NCBI RefSeq assembly: GCF_900143205.1
Contig: NZ_FRDH01000010.1
Span: forward strand, 1-64,000
Source: Butyrivibrio hungatei DSM 14810
Lineage (GTDB): Bacteria; Bacillota; Clostridia; Lachnospirales; Lachnospiraceae
Direction of reading: 5' to 3'
DNA: 64,000 nt
Shown piece by piece: positions 8,605-16,745 of this stretch; within the stretch, counting starts at the first letter, position 1, and every line of letters begins with the position of its first letter. The notes beneath the pieces are model-generated. The model was not told the origin of the DNA. It made no database searches and was given only the letters and a program-made list of their open reading frames with translations. Both the position numbers and the translations under genes were made by a program.

Positions 8605-9486
8605 ATGGAATACATAGAAAACGAATATCTTAAGATTGGGGTAGCCACTCACGGAGCTGAGCTTAGCAGCATTTTTGACAAAAAGAGAAACAAGGAGCTC
8701 CTGTGGCAGGCTGATTCAACCTATTGGAAAAGGCATGCCCCCATTCTTTTCCCTATTGTAGGAAATGTTAACGGCGGCGTGTTCAAGTATAAAGGCAAGT
8801 CTTATCCTATGTCCGCCCATGGCTTTGCCAGAGATACAGATTTTGAGCTGGTAAAAAAAGACGACAACAGCGTAAGCTTTTCCTTAAGATCAACTGCTGA
8901 AACAAAGGAAAAGTACCCATTTGATTTTGAACTTATCATCACTCATATCCTAAAAGGAAACACGATCAATGTGGTATGGGATATAGTGAATACTTCTAAC
9001 AGCGAGCCTTTATACTATTCAATTGGCGGTCATCCCGCTTTTGCCTGTCCAATAAATGATGGTGAAAAGAGATCTGATTACAAGGTAAAGTTTGAAAAAG
9101 ATAGCCTTACCTACTCTCTTATCATTCCAGATACCAGAGAAGTTGATTATCAGAATCCAAGCACCCTCACTTTAAAAGATGGCGTTCTTGATATCACAGA
9201 TACTTTATTTGATAAAGATGCGCTTATCTTCGATGACTATCAGGTCCAAAAGGCAAGCCTCTGCACTCCAGATGGCAAGCCATATATCACCCTTAGCTGT
9301 GAAGGTTTCCCAAGCTTTGGACTTTGGTCTCATCCTTCACCAGATGCTCATTACGTATGCCTTGAGCCATGGCTTGGAAGATGTGACAACAAAGGATTTG
9401 ACGGAGAACTTCCAGAAAAATATGGTGAGCAGTGTCTAGAAGCAGGCAAGACTAAAACAGAGCAGTATCAGATAACTATCTCCTGA
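8605..9486 (+). CDS. aldose 1-epimerase family protein (LacX-like)
   Basis: A 293-residue galactose-mutarotase-fold protein of the LacX/YeaD-like branch rather than true GalM. Typical elements are HGAELSSIFDK, LWQADSTYWKRHAPILFPIVG, AHGFARD, the histidine segment SIGGHPAFACP and the C-terminal CLEPWLGRCD. The exact sugar substrate cannot be predicted. An in-frame ATG six codons earlier (8587) lacks a ribosome binding site, whereas the ATG at 8605 follows AAGGAG by eight bases, so the later one is chosen. It begins 21 bases after the serpin stop, so the two may share a transcript, and ends at a strong terminator. Confidence 0.88.
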   Translation: MEYIENEYLKIGVATHGAELSSIFDKKRNKELLWQADSTYWKRHAPILFPIVGNVNGGVFKYKGKSYPMSAHGFARDTDFELVKKDDNSVSFSLRSTAETKEKYPFDFELIITHILKGNTINVVWDIVNTSNSEPLYYSIGGHPAFACPINDGEKRSDYKVKFEKDSLTYSLIIPDTREVDYQNPSTLTLKDGVLDITDTLFDKDALIFDDYQVQKASLCTPDGKPYITLSCEGFPSFGLWSHPSPDAHYVCLEPWLGRCDNKGFDGELPEKYGEQCLEAGKTKTEQYQITIS

Positions 9487-9492
9487 TAAAAC

Positions 9493-9526
9493 AAAGCGTG
9501 CAGATTAAACGATCTGCACGCTTTTT
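9493..9526 (+). terminator. bidirectional rho-independent terminator
   Basis: A perfect 13-bp stem, AAAGCGTGCAGAT against ATCTGCACGCTTT, with a six-base loop and T-run on the plus strand. It lies between the convergent epimerase and SIMPL genes and may serve both. Confidence 0.9.
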
Positions 9527-9548
9527 CAAATTACTTATTTAAATTTTC

Positions 9549-10298
9549 TTACCTAAGATCATATTCAAGCTTAACTGTAATAGTTGCTGTCTTGTATCTT
9601 GAAGTTGTATCAAACGCCCCATCGTAAGAATAGCTGCTTGTTCCAGAATTTTTGGCTGTTATCTGGAATACTCCAAGGCTTGAATTCTTGAGTTTGCCAA
9701 GCTTAGCGCCTGAATTCTTGGCAACAATATCAATTCTATCCTTGGCATTTATTGAAGCCTTATCAATAAGATCAAGCTTAAGAGCATCAAGGTCTGAGTA
9801 GTAATACTCAGGTGCACCTGATGAAAGCTCTACGCCCTGATCAAGAAGGCTTGAAATGTCGCGAGATACCTTTTCAATATTATCGAGATTTGAAGATGAA
9901 ACAGTTACATCCTGAGTGAGCTGATAGCCATCTGCTTCAGATCCGACATAATTACCATTTACATCATAGACATCTCTATAGGTTCTACTGATATCTACTG
10001 AATTAAATACGATCTCCTCATCAGTTACGCCGTTACTTGTAAGATAATTCTTAACAAGCTCAGCATCCTGCTTGATCTTGGAGTATGCATCCTGTGAAGT
10101 ATAAGCTACAGCCGAAAAAGAACCTCTCCAGATAATTATATCTGCTTCAAAATCTACGCTGGCACTTCCTGTAGCTGTAATAACATGACTTGACTCTGAT
10201 CTGAAATGAGCAAGTCCAATTGCGAGCGAAACGCAGCTTACCACGATACAAAGGCCAATAATAAGCGCGTTAACCGGACTGGTTTTCTTTTGTTCCAT
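9549..10298 (-). CDS. SIMPL domain-containing protein
   Basis: A 249-residue protein with one N-terminal membrane helix (about 10-28) followed by a SIMPL (DUF541) domain: ITATGSASVDFEADIIIW, QDAELVKNYLTSNGV, the YQLTQDVTVSSSNLDNIEKVS segment in two parts, and a C-terminal KTATITVKLEYDL. SIMPL proteins are periplasmic or surface oligomers of poorly defined function, some linked to oxidative stress. The ATG follows GGGAGG with eight bases between. It is flanked by a terminator downstream and no close same-strand partner upstream. Confidence 0.85.
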   Translation of the reverse strand: MEQKKTSPVNALIIGLCIVVSCVSLAIGLAHFRSESSHVITATGSASVDFEADIIIWRGSFSAVAYTSQDAYSKIKQDAELVKNYLTSNGVTDEEIVFNSVDISRTYRDVYDVNGNYVGSEADGYQLTQDVTVSSSNLDNIEKVSRDISSLLDQGVELSSGAPEYYYSDLDALKLDLIDKASINAKDRIDIVAKNSGAKLGKLKNSSLGVFQITAKNSGTSSYSYDGAFDTTSRYKTATITVKLEYDLR

Positions 10299-10371
10299 AA
10301 CACTTTCCTCCCTAACAACAAAACTCTACTAACGCCTCTATTGTACCCTACTAGTAAGATATCAACAAGTT

Positions 10372-11442
10372 TTAGACAGAAACGTCGAAGCCTCCACTTA
10401 TAACAGGTGCTGTCACTTTGGCGCCGCCGACCTCTCCCGGCATCGATATTACAGGATGAACCTTAGGTGGTGGGTCTATTCCAAGACTCTGAGCAGATAC
10501 CCCATTATTCACAGGCATTCCTGCCTCTGCCTTACTCTTTTCATGTTCCATCATACCCTTTAAGTACTCTTTATCAGCTTGTGCTATCTCCTTAAGCTCT
10601 TTATATCTATGCTTTATCTTGAGCATCTTAAGGTCATCCTCTGACATGTTAGGGTCAGGAGCATACATAGATTCTGCTAGATCAGTAAGGTCAAGCTCCT
10701 CCATCATGTCCATCATTTCATCAGAAAACTCATCCATAAGATCTGACATAGACTCAGTCATCATATCAACAAGGTCTTCATCTGAATATTCATAAGCAAT
10801 TACATCCGGATCAAGGTAATACTCATCACCATAAGACGCGCCAGCAAGCTCTTCCTCTAATAATTCCTCATCTTCAGGAATTTCTTCCAGCTCTTCTTCA
10901 GGTGTTTCCTCTGTTTCCTGCTCATCTGTCTTTAATTCTTCTTCAAGTGACGCTACACCTTTGCCACCACGCTCTATCATCTCTTCCTGCTCGAGGTGAC
11001 TTACTTTTTTCTTGGCAACCTTCTCCATTGCCTTGGCATGATCTATAGCAAGCTGGAGTTCCTCTTCATCGTATTCTCCACCTGCCTTAAGCCGTTTAAG
11101 GCGCATTATCTCTCTCTTTGCGGCTTGAACGGCTTTTCTAGCACTTACTGAATTTTTACTTCTGATAATTTGTGAAGATATCTTCTTGAAACTGTATTGT
11201 AGCTTTTTCTTCTGAAGAGAATTATCCTTGGACTTGGTCCTTGAAGCACTGAGTTGCTTTGCATAGCTTAAGGACTGATCTACAACACTACTTTGTTTAC
11301 TACTATCCCTCTGCTGATATTCCATTTTTCTAAGGGATGTTCTATCTGTGGAATTTGCTGATTTTTGCGCAGAATTGCCCTGTGATCCATTCTTGACGAA
11401 CATATTAGCAAAAGCATTTTTACTAATAGCATTAAGAATCAT
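10372..11442 (-). CDS. acidic coiled-coil protein of unknown function, sigma-28 promoter
   Basis: I do not recognise a named family. From the chosen start the protein has 356 residues: a Ser/Gln/Lys-rich first third, a basic helical middle (SARKAVQAAKREIMRLKRLK), then a long Glu/Asp-rich helical stretch and a Pro/Gly-containing tail ending GGFDVSV. No signal peptide or membrane helix. The frame is open 13 codons further upstream, but the ATG at 11442 sits behind GGAGG (spacing five) and the longer version would overlap the promoter at 11487-11513. That promoter has the sigma-28 pattern, so the protein probably belongs to the motility regulon; its role there is unknown. Confidence 0.6.
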   Translation of the reverse strand: MILNAISKNAFANMFVKNGSQGNSAQKSANSTDRTSLRKMEYQQRDSSKQSSVVDQSLSYAKQLSASRTKSKDNSLQKKKLQYSFKKISSQIIRSKNSVSARKAVQAAKREIMRLKRLKAGGEYDEEELQLAIDHAKAMEKVAKKKVSHLEQEEMIERGGKGVASLEEELKTDEQETEETPEEELEEIPEDEELLEEELAGASYGDEYYLDPDVIAYEYSDEDLVDMMTESMSDLMDEFSDEMMDMMEELDLTDLAESMYAPDPNMSEDDLKMLKIKHRYKELKEIAQADKEYLKGMMEHEKSKAEAGMPVNNGVSAQSLGIDPPPKVHPVISMPGEVGGAKVTAPVISGGFDVSV

Positions 11443-11486
11443 CGCATCCTCCGTGACGCAAAATCCAAATCCATTTTTCATTTATT

Positions 11487-11513
11487 ATATCGACAATTCT
11501 TAATTAAATCTTA
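11487..11513 (-). promoter_or_regulatory. sigma-28 (FliA/SigD) type promoter
   Basis: Minus-strand TAAG, exactly 15 bases, GTCGATAT, compared with the consensus TAAA-N15-GCCGATAT: ten of twelve defined positions match. It ends about 45 bases before the start codon of the acidic protein. Confidence 0.6.
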
Positions 11514-11517
11514 ACCC

Positions 11518-11820
11518 TTATAAAGAGCAGATCCAGTCTGCATGTTTAATACAGATATCCATGCACGCCATGCCCATAGCAAAAAATGACATCAAAATGA
11601 TCACAAAAACTGCTGACTTATCATATACAAACTTATCAGTGAGCATATTTGTTATCAGGATCTCAACGCCTAATCCCACCAGGATAAATGGCCACATGCT
11701 AAAAACAAATTCATAGCTAAGGACATTAAAGATCGTAGAAAAAATAAACATGACTCCGAAAGCAATAAGTGTAACACCTGCAGTGATAGTGCCTGTTTTA
11801 TGCATTCTGGTTGTTTCCAT
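11518..11820 (-). CDS. small membrane protein with LiaF-like transmembrane region
   Basis: About 100 residues with three to four hydrophobic helices; the order TGTITAGVTLIAFGVMF, SMWPFILVGLGVEI and a final FVIILMSFFAMGMA segment resembles the LiaI/LiaF-type (DUF5668-like) transmembrane region of Firmicute envelope-stress proteins. Two adjacent ATG codons exist; the second (11820) has the better distance to GAGGAGG. The gene overlaps the end of the upstream membrane-protein gene, so the two are coupled, and they follow the sigma/anti-sigma pair in one operon. Confidence 0.65.
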   Translation of the reverse strand: METTRMHKTGTITAGVTLIAFGVMFIFSTIFNVLSYEFVFSMWPFILVGLGVEILITNMLTDKFVYDKSAVFVIILMSFFAMGMACMDICIKHADWICSL

Positions 11821-12355
11821 CATCTACCTCCTCTATAGAATCAATCTCTTTCTTCTTTCCTTTTATCAAAAGAACTCCGATCACAATAAGGATCACTGCT
11901 ATCACGATCTGTGGAAGCCCATCTACGATAGGATAAAGGTCTCCCCACATGCTATCAGGAATGATTCTACAGAATATATCTTTTATATAGCCCCATAAGA
12001 TCGAAGTACCAAAGATTATAAGAAGGACTGCGCCCCAAGTGCGTACCTTTTTATCAGTAAATTTAACTGATCCTTCACCAAGGTACTCTTCCCAGATATA
12101 TCTGTCTTCGAAAGTTGCGAACTCTTCATCATCCATTGACGCAATTGACCTTGCGTGAAAAAAGCTTACAATATAGATAATAGCCACGAATCCCATAAAA
12201 ATGTCACTGATTCCACCAGCCATCACGCAGGCAAATATCATAAATATCGCAAGAAGACTAAATCCACTCTTGTTAAATCCCATATAGAGCTCTGCAGCTC
12301 CTGGCATGAATGAAAATATAAATGTCATAAAAGCATTTTTCTTTTTTGGTTTCAT
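11798..12355 (-). CDS. TM2-like multi-pass membrane protein
   Basis: A 185-residue protein. The first part, KKKNAFMTFIFSFMPGAAELYMGF followed by two helices, resembles a TM2-type domain (Lys-rich start, then a Pro/Gly turn GAAELYMGFNKSG). A polar loop (about 75-105) and two more helices follow, with an acidic C-terminal tail. GGAGG lies six bases before the ATG. It starts 14 bases after the anti-sigma gene and overlaps the next gene by about 25 bases. It probably belongs to the ECF sigma factor operon as an envelope component; function unknown. Confidence 0.65.
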   Translation of the reverse strand: MKPKKKNAFMTFIFSFMPGAAELYMGFNKSGFSLLAIFMIFACVMAGGISDIFMGFVAIIYIVSFFHARSIASMDDEEFATFEDRYIWEEYLGEGSVKFTDKKVRTWGAVLLIIFGTSILWGYIKDIFCRIIPDSMWGDLYPIVDGLPQIVIAVILIVIGVLLIKGKKKEIDSIEEVDDGNNQNA

Positions 12356-12369
12356 TTTTAACCTCCGAT

Positions 12370-12777
12370 TTATCTTAAATATTCTTCAATCTTGTTTTCT
12401 ATTAGTAACTGAACATCACTGATCTTTTCCAAAGCTCCTTTATCTTTTATAGCTTCTTCTTTTGTCATGATGTCCCTTTCTGCCATTGCTTCTTCTTTGG
12501 ATGCAACTACTCTAGACTGCTCAACAACCTCTCTTGAAGGAACCTCTGTCTGCACTAAAGGATTAAACGGTCCAACAAACAATATAGCTATGGCTGCTGC
12601 CACCGAAAGACCCACTCGCATACAATATAAACGAAAGTCAGTAACTTTCTTTTTCTTGATATGTATCTCTCGAAGTACATCTTTTTCGATCCTATCAGGA
12701 GCTTTGACCAATCCTTCATCTTCGACTTCAGCCATTAGCCTTAATAGTTCTTCATCAGAAAGATAATTATTACTCAT
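12370..12777 (-). CDS. putative anti-sigma factor
   Basis: A 135-residue single-pass protein: cytoplasmic N-terminal helical region (1-50, SDEELLRLMAEVEDEGLVKAP), one membrane helix around 54-70 and an outer Glu/Lys-rich tail. No zinc-binding HCC motif of ZAS anti-sigma factors is present. Assignment rests on topology and on location: its ATG overlaps the stop codon of the ECF sigma gene as ATGA, the usual arrangement for a sigma/anti-sigma pair. Binding to the sigma factor is inferred, not seen. Confidence 0.6.
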   Translation of the reverse strand: MSNNYLSDEELLRLMAEVEDEGLVKAPDRIEKDVLREIHIKKKKVTDFRLYCMRVGLSVAAAIAILFVGPFNPLVQTEVPSREVVEQSRVVASKEEAMAERDIMTKEEAIKDKGALEKISDVQLLIENKIEEYLR

Positions 12778-13298
12778 GCCAGTAGATCCTCCTTTCTCAT
12801 AGTTTTTTTAAGCATATCTCTCGCTCTGTAGATATGTGTTTGAACCGTTTTTAAAGGCTTTCCTCTCTTTTCAGCAATCTCTTTTGCCGTTAGTTCATTT
12901 ATAAAATAGTCTTCAGCCACTTCTCTGTATGGTTCTGGAAGCGCATTGCAATCGTCTCTGAATTTCACCAGCACATCCTTGTTTACAAAGGATTGCAGTG
13001 GCCCATCCCTTTCCTGAGTGATCTCCTGCGGCATCTCATCTTCTTCTGTCGCTATAGCGCGCCTCTCTGCCGCTCTCATATAGTCAATACATTTATTAGT
13101 GGCTATTCTACAAAGCCAAGCCTTTTCGGCTGTTCCATCAAATTTGTCCAAGTGCTGATAAGCAGAAATAAAGGTTTCCTGGGTTATATCCTCCGCGGCA
13201 AAATAATCACCAGTCATCTTAAGACATACAGAGAAAACCAGATTCTTATACTGATTCATCAGCTCTATTAACTTTTTCTCAGAATCTATTTTCCCCAC
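12774..13298 (-). CDS. ECF-type RNA polymerase sigma factor
   Basis: A 174-residue sigma-70 family protein with only regions 2 and 4. Region 2 shows MNQYKNLVFSVCLKMTG and AAEDITQETFISAYQHLDKF; region 4 has YREVAEDYFINELTAKEIAE and the helix-turn-helix KPLKTVQTHIYRARDML. The start is GTG at 13298 with AAGGA eight bases upstream; no suitable ATG is nearby. It heads an operon with a putative anti-sigma factor and two membrane proteins, so it likely answers an envelope signal. I found no convincing autoregulated promoter upstream. Confidence 0.88.
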   Translation of the reverse strand: MGKIDSEKKLIELMNQYKNLVFSVCLKMTGDYFAAEDITQETFISAYQHLDKFDGTAEKAWLCRIATNKCIDYMRAAERRAIATEEDEMPQEITQERDGPLQSFVNKDVLVKFRDDCNALPEPYREVAEDYFINELTAKEIAEKRGKPLKTVQTHIYRARDMLKKTMRKEDLLA

Positions 13299-13411
13299 CT
13301 TCTTTTTCCTTTATTTTTGCCTCTCATTTATATAAACGAGACAATGATAAGATTATCTTCAAAAATTTTCATCTTTTTTAGTATAGTGCCATTTTCCTTC
13401 TTAAACCACAT

Positions 13412-13444
13412 AAAAAGAGCCATAACCATCACGGTTACAGCTCT
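13412..13444 (-). terminator. terminator after the LytTR regulator gene
   Basis: Minus-strand stem AGAGC-TGTAACC pairing with GGTTA-TGGCTCT, loop of five, then TTTTT. It lies 30 bases downstream of the LytTR gene stop. The remaining 13299-13411 holds no gene that I can see. Confidence 0.8.
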
Positions 13445-13473
13445 GTATTATAGATAAAGATTAGCTTGGTGTT

Positions 13474-14175
13474 TTAAAAGGTATACTGCAGAACCAACTC
13501 GCTTAAGGTTCTGTAAGTTCCTCTTGGAACCGCAAATTCTGTGCCATCTTCCATGGCGATGGTCTCTTTGGTGATCCTAAGAACCTTTTTCAAATTTATT
13601 ATCACATTTTTACCCAAAAGATAAAAATATGGTTCCTTGTTAAGATCACTTAAAAGTTCCTGGATAGTACTGCGAACCAGGTAACTTTTGTCACTGGTAA
13701 TGATCCTCTTGTAATGGTCTTCTGACTGAATGTACATTATGTCGTTCATGGCAACTTTACTAAGCTCGCCGCTCTCTCTTATGGTGAGGTAATGTATCTC
13801 TTCAGCAATGCACACTCTGTCCATTGCAGCAAAAAACTCTTCTTCGAGAATAGGCTTTTCAAGATAGTGAACAGCATGAATCCTGAATGCCTCTTTATAA
13901 AAGGCATTAGAAGAAGTCATAAAGATGATCTGACCGTTATTATCTCTTTTTCTGATAAGATCAGCAATCTCTATGCCATTCATTTTGTCTATGTAGATAT
14001 CAAGAAGGTAAATATCATAGATATTCTTTTCAATTGCCCCCAAAAGTTCAATTGAAGAATTAAAGATATCCACATCCATCACGATAGAAGGATGCACTCT
14101 CCTATATTTAGCTAAAAGCTCTGCCGCAGCAGCAGCAGAGCTTTTTTCATCATCACATACAGCGATTCTGTACAT
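13474..14175 (-). CDS. LytTR family response regulator
   Basis: A 233-residue two-domain regulator. The receiver (1-120) has CDDE at 8-11, the phospho-acceptor Asp in YLLDIYID, the Thr/Ser switch in FMTSSN and the Lys of EKPILEEEF. The LytTR DNA-binding domain (about 130-230) contains IMYIQSEDHYKRI, KSYLVRSTIQELLSDL, FYLLGKNVIINLKKV and the closing VPRGTYRTL. No histidine kinase gene is adjacent, so it is an orphan in this window. GGGGGC precedes the ATG. The gene ends at its own terminator. Confidence 0.9.
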   Translation of the reverse strand: MYRIAVCDDEKSSAAAAAELLAKYRRVHPSIVMDVDIFNSSIELLGAIEKNIYDIYLLDIYIDKMNGIEIADLIRKRDNNGQIIFMTSSNAFYKEAFRIHAVHYLEKPILEEEFFAAMDRVCIAEEIHYLTIRESGELSKVAMNDIMYIQSEDHYKRIITSDKSYLVRSTIQELLSDLNKEPYFYLLGKNVIINLKKVLRITKETIAMEDGTEFAVPRGTYRTLSELVLQYTF

Positions 14176-14195
14176 ATTGCCCCCAGTTCAAGTAT

Positions 14196-14939
14196 TTATC
14201 CCTTGAAGTCTATTGTCTGCCCCACATTTTTCTCCATCGGAGTCATTATAGTATCTGCTCTTAAATTATAGTTAAACGCATCTATCTTTTTTAGGAGCTC
14301 CTCTACAGAATCTGCCATAAGAATCTCGTAGTCTTCCTCTTCATCAGATCCTTTGTCTCGTATCTTTTCTAGCTGCGCTTCTCTTGCTTCTTTCTTTTCT
14401 GCCTTTTTCTCGGCTTCTTTTTCAGCTTTTTTATTGGCAGCTCTCTTTGCTGCAAGCTTCTCCGTCATAGCCTGAGATGATTTCTGCATAACTGCAAAGA
14501 AAGAAGCAGTACCATTATCATTAACCTGCATTCCAATGGTCTTTACATTACCTTTGGTCTGCATAATAGACTTAAGTTCAGGCATCTGAGACTGTGCTTT
14601 AGCGATAAGACCTTCATACTTAGCTCTATATGCATCATCAGTAGCCATTCTCTCAATCTTTTCTTCATCGATAAGTACTACCATTCTATTAGCATTGCCA
14701 AAAGAACTTGCATGCTGCTTGGCATATTCCTTCATGTCCTTACTTACAAGAACAAAATCCATGTTGGAATATTTTTTCTTGAGCTCTTCGTAGTACTTGG
14801 CGCCCTCCTCAGAAAGCTGGGCTTTACCGATTGTCTTTCCATAGTTGCCTGTTTTGGTAGTTGTAGCATCCTTTACGCCTGTACTTTTGGCTGCATCATA
14901 AATACTAGAACTATTGTTAAAAACATCAGATATTGCCAT
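14196..14939 (-). CDS. DUF6033 family protein
   Basis: A 247-residue soluble protein without signal peptide. The N-terminal part (AISDVFNNSSSIYDAAKSTG), the central LSEEGAKYYEELKKKYSNMDFVLVS region, given here in pieces, and a charged Lys/Glu/Ala helix (about 165-195) match the DUF6033 family of Lachnospiraceae, which has no known function. Start is the ATG at 14939, six bases after GGAGGG; an upstream in-frame TTG would place that ribosome binding site inside the gene. It starts 54 bases after the preceding lipoprotein gene. Confidence 0.65.
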   Translation of the reverse strand: MAISDVFNNSSSIYDAAKSTGVKDATTTKTGNYGKTIGKAQLSEEGAKYYEELKKKYSNMDFVLVSKDMKEYAKQHASSFGNANRMVVLIDEEKIERMATDDAYRAKYEGLIAKAQSQMPELKSIMQTKGNVKTIGMQVNDNGTASFFAVMQKSSQAMTEKLAAKRAANKKAEKEAEKKAEKKEAREAQLEKIRDKGSDEEEDYEILMADSVEELLKKIDAFNYNLRADTIMTPMEKNVGQTIDFKG

Positions 14940-14993
14940 GGTTCCCTCCAATCCCGGACTTCCCGTCCGCTAAGCATCCTTGCTATCAACAGA

Positions 14994-15917
14994 TCATTTT
15001 ATAGGCTCACCTGTTTTTGTGCTGTACTCTGCTGATTCTATAATGACATCATCATTTCCATATTCTCTTTTGCTAAAAAGCACCTTATTAGCCTTTTCAT
15101 CTATCTCTTTCGAATATATATATCGACTACCACCTTCAATTACTTCACGGTATCCATACCAAAATGGGCAATTATTTATAAAATTATTAGAATTATGGAG
15201 TTCCATCAGCTTATTAGAAACTTCATCGCTGATTCCGTAGTCAGAATCAATCTTGTATTCAAAGTCCCCATAGTCACCGATCTCTGCATCTTCCCTTCCG
15301 ATAAATGCAAGATACTCCTCAGCGTATCCCTGTTCCATCTTAACAAGTTCGCTGTTATCCTCATCTTCTATTGTAATGCAACGGCTCCAAAGGTCTTCAG
15401 GGAAGAGCTTCTTGATAGAGCCAACAAAAGCACTACCATCTTCGGCTTCCTGATAGTTCTTAACTCTGTAGATGCCCTCTTCATCTCTTTCAAAAGTCAC
15501 AACAGCAGGAATTGCTCCTGTTCCGGCGAACTTTACAAAGTTGCCATTTTCAAATTCATATTTTCCATACATTGTAAGCAAATAGCAAACCTGCTCATCT
15601 GCGTCATCCTCACCATCTTTTCCCATGAGGATATGACCTTCGCCCGAACATTCTCCGCTTTCAAAAAGCTCATTGTTATGATCAAATACTGCCAGGGCTA
15701 TAGCATCATCAAGCTCTGTGGGATTAGGATCAAGAGAGATACCGGTACTTGCCGCATCAGCAGCATCTTCTGTGCTGGCAGCTGTTGCTTCTTCGGTAGA
15801 TGCTATTACAGATGCTTCTACAACAGCTTCTTCATTTGCTTTTTCTTTTCCGCATCCTGCTAGTAGTGAAGCTGCAAATACAAAACTGATCATTACGGAA
15901 CAAATCTTCTTTTTCAT
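14994..15917 (-). CDS. lipoprotein of unknown function
   Basis: A 307-residue exported protein: signal peptide MKKKICSVMISF... with lipobox LLAGC, then a low-complexity Ala/Ser/Glu/Thr linker and a globular domain with several acidic stretches. It contains segments such as FVGSIKKLFPEDLWSRC and EYKIDSDYGISDEV; I recognise no family. The ATG at 15917 is preceded by GAGGGG; the frame remains open upstream but without a ribosome binding site. Surface-anchored on the outer face of the membrane. Confidence 0.75.
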   Translation of the reverse strand: MKKKICSVMISFVFAASLLAGCGKEKANEEAVVEASVIASTEEATAASTEDAADAASTGISLDPNPTELDDAIALAVFDHNNELFESGECSGEGHILMGKDGEDDADEQVCYLLTMYGKYEFENGNFVKFAGTGAIPAVVTFERDEEGIYRVKNYQEAEDGSAFVGSIKKLFPEDLWSRCITIEDEDNSELVKMEQGYAEEYLAFIGREDAEIGDYGDFEYKIDSDYGISDEVSNKLMELHNSNNFINNCPFWYGYREVIEGGSRYIYSKEIDEKANKVLFSKREYGNDDVIIESAEYSTKTGEPIK

Positions 15918-15979
15918 ATTATCACCCCTCTTCTGCAATGATTACATTTGCTGTCGGTACTAATAGTTTATCACACTTT

Positions 15980-16636
15980 TTATTTCCACATGTCTGACAC
16001 AAAGTACATAAGCGCAGCCCATGTAAATACTGAATAAAAATGTCCCTTGTCATCTCTTCCGTTCTTTAACAGCTCTTTTGCCTTATCCTTGGTCACGAAC
16101 TCAAATCCATCAAAAAACTCCTGACCAACAGCACCGTCCTGATTAAGCGTTGACAGATCTGGATTCTTTAGGACTACCAGTACAAGGCCATTGCTCTCAT
16201 CCGTCATACCAGGTGTGCTAAACACAAAAGGGTTTATCATCTCTACCTTGTCTGTATCTTTAACAGTAATACCTGTTTCCTCAAAGATCTCTCTCTTTGC
16301 AGTTACAAAAAGCGGATCCTGGACCTCTTTGTCCTCAGGATCAATAAGTCCCGCAGGAACACTTAAGAGGAATCTTCCAGCTGGATATCTGTATTCATAG
16401 GACAAAAGAAGTTGTGGCTCCTTGCCATCCTCCTCAATTACTACCACACAGCTGACCGCATCTGGGAGCATACTTTTGAATTCTTCTTCACTCTTTGCTG
16501 CAACAAGATCATCAAGTGGTCTTCTTGAAGCATCGAAATAATGCCTGCCCTCTTCATACTGAAGGTCAAAAACTCTGATGAACTTCTTATCAAGCACTGT
16601 TTCTATCTTATCTTTTGTTATATTTATTCCTTTCAT
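15980..16636 (-). CDS. NUDIX hydrolase (ADP-ribose pyrophosphatase type)
   Basis: A 218-residue Nudix enzyme, probably cleaving ADP-ribose or another nucleoside diphosphate derivative. The Nudix box has the normal ending KREIFEETGI and begins at GLIDPEDKE, with a few extra residues between; the flanking RYPAGRFLLSVPAG and FSTPGMTDES are typical of the ADP-ribose pyrophosphatase group. GGAGG stands six bases before the ATG. It is divergent from the FRG-domain gene, with about 100 bases between. Confidence 0.85.
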   Translation of the reverse strand: MKGINITKDKIETVLDKKFIRVFDLQYEEGRHYFDASRRPLDDLVAAKSEEEFKSMLPDAVSCVVVIEEDGKEPQLLLSYEYRYPAGRFLLSVPAGLIDPEDKEVQDPLFVTAKREIFEETGITVKDTDKVEMINPFVFSTPGMTDESNGLVLVVLKNPDLSTLNQDGAVGQEFFDGFEFVTKDKAKELLKNGRDDKGHFYSVFTWAALMYFVSDMWK

Positions 16637-16745
16637 AAACGCCTCCGTTTGATAATTCTTGTCGTTACCACGCTACTTGCATTATACCAAAATTGCCTTA
16701 TAAATGTTAAAATGTGTGTTAGAGATATAGAAAGAGGGAATGATA

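Noticed and set aside
15195-15863. Plus-strand open frame of about 222 codons
   Set aside because: Antisense to a lipoprotein gene with signal peptide and ribosome binding site; its own sequence shows no domain.
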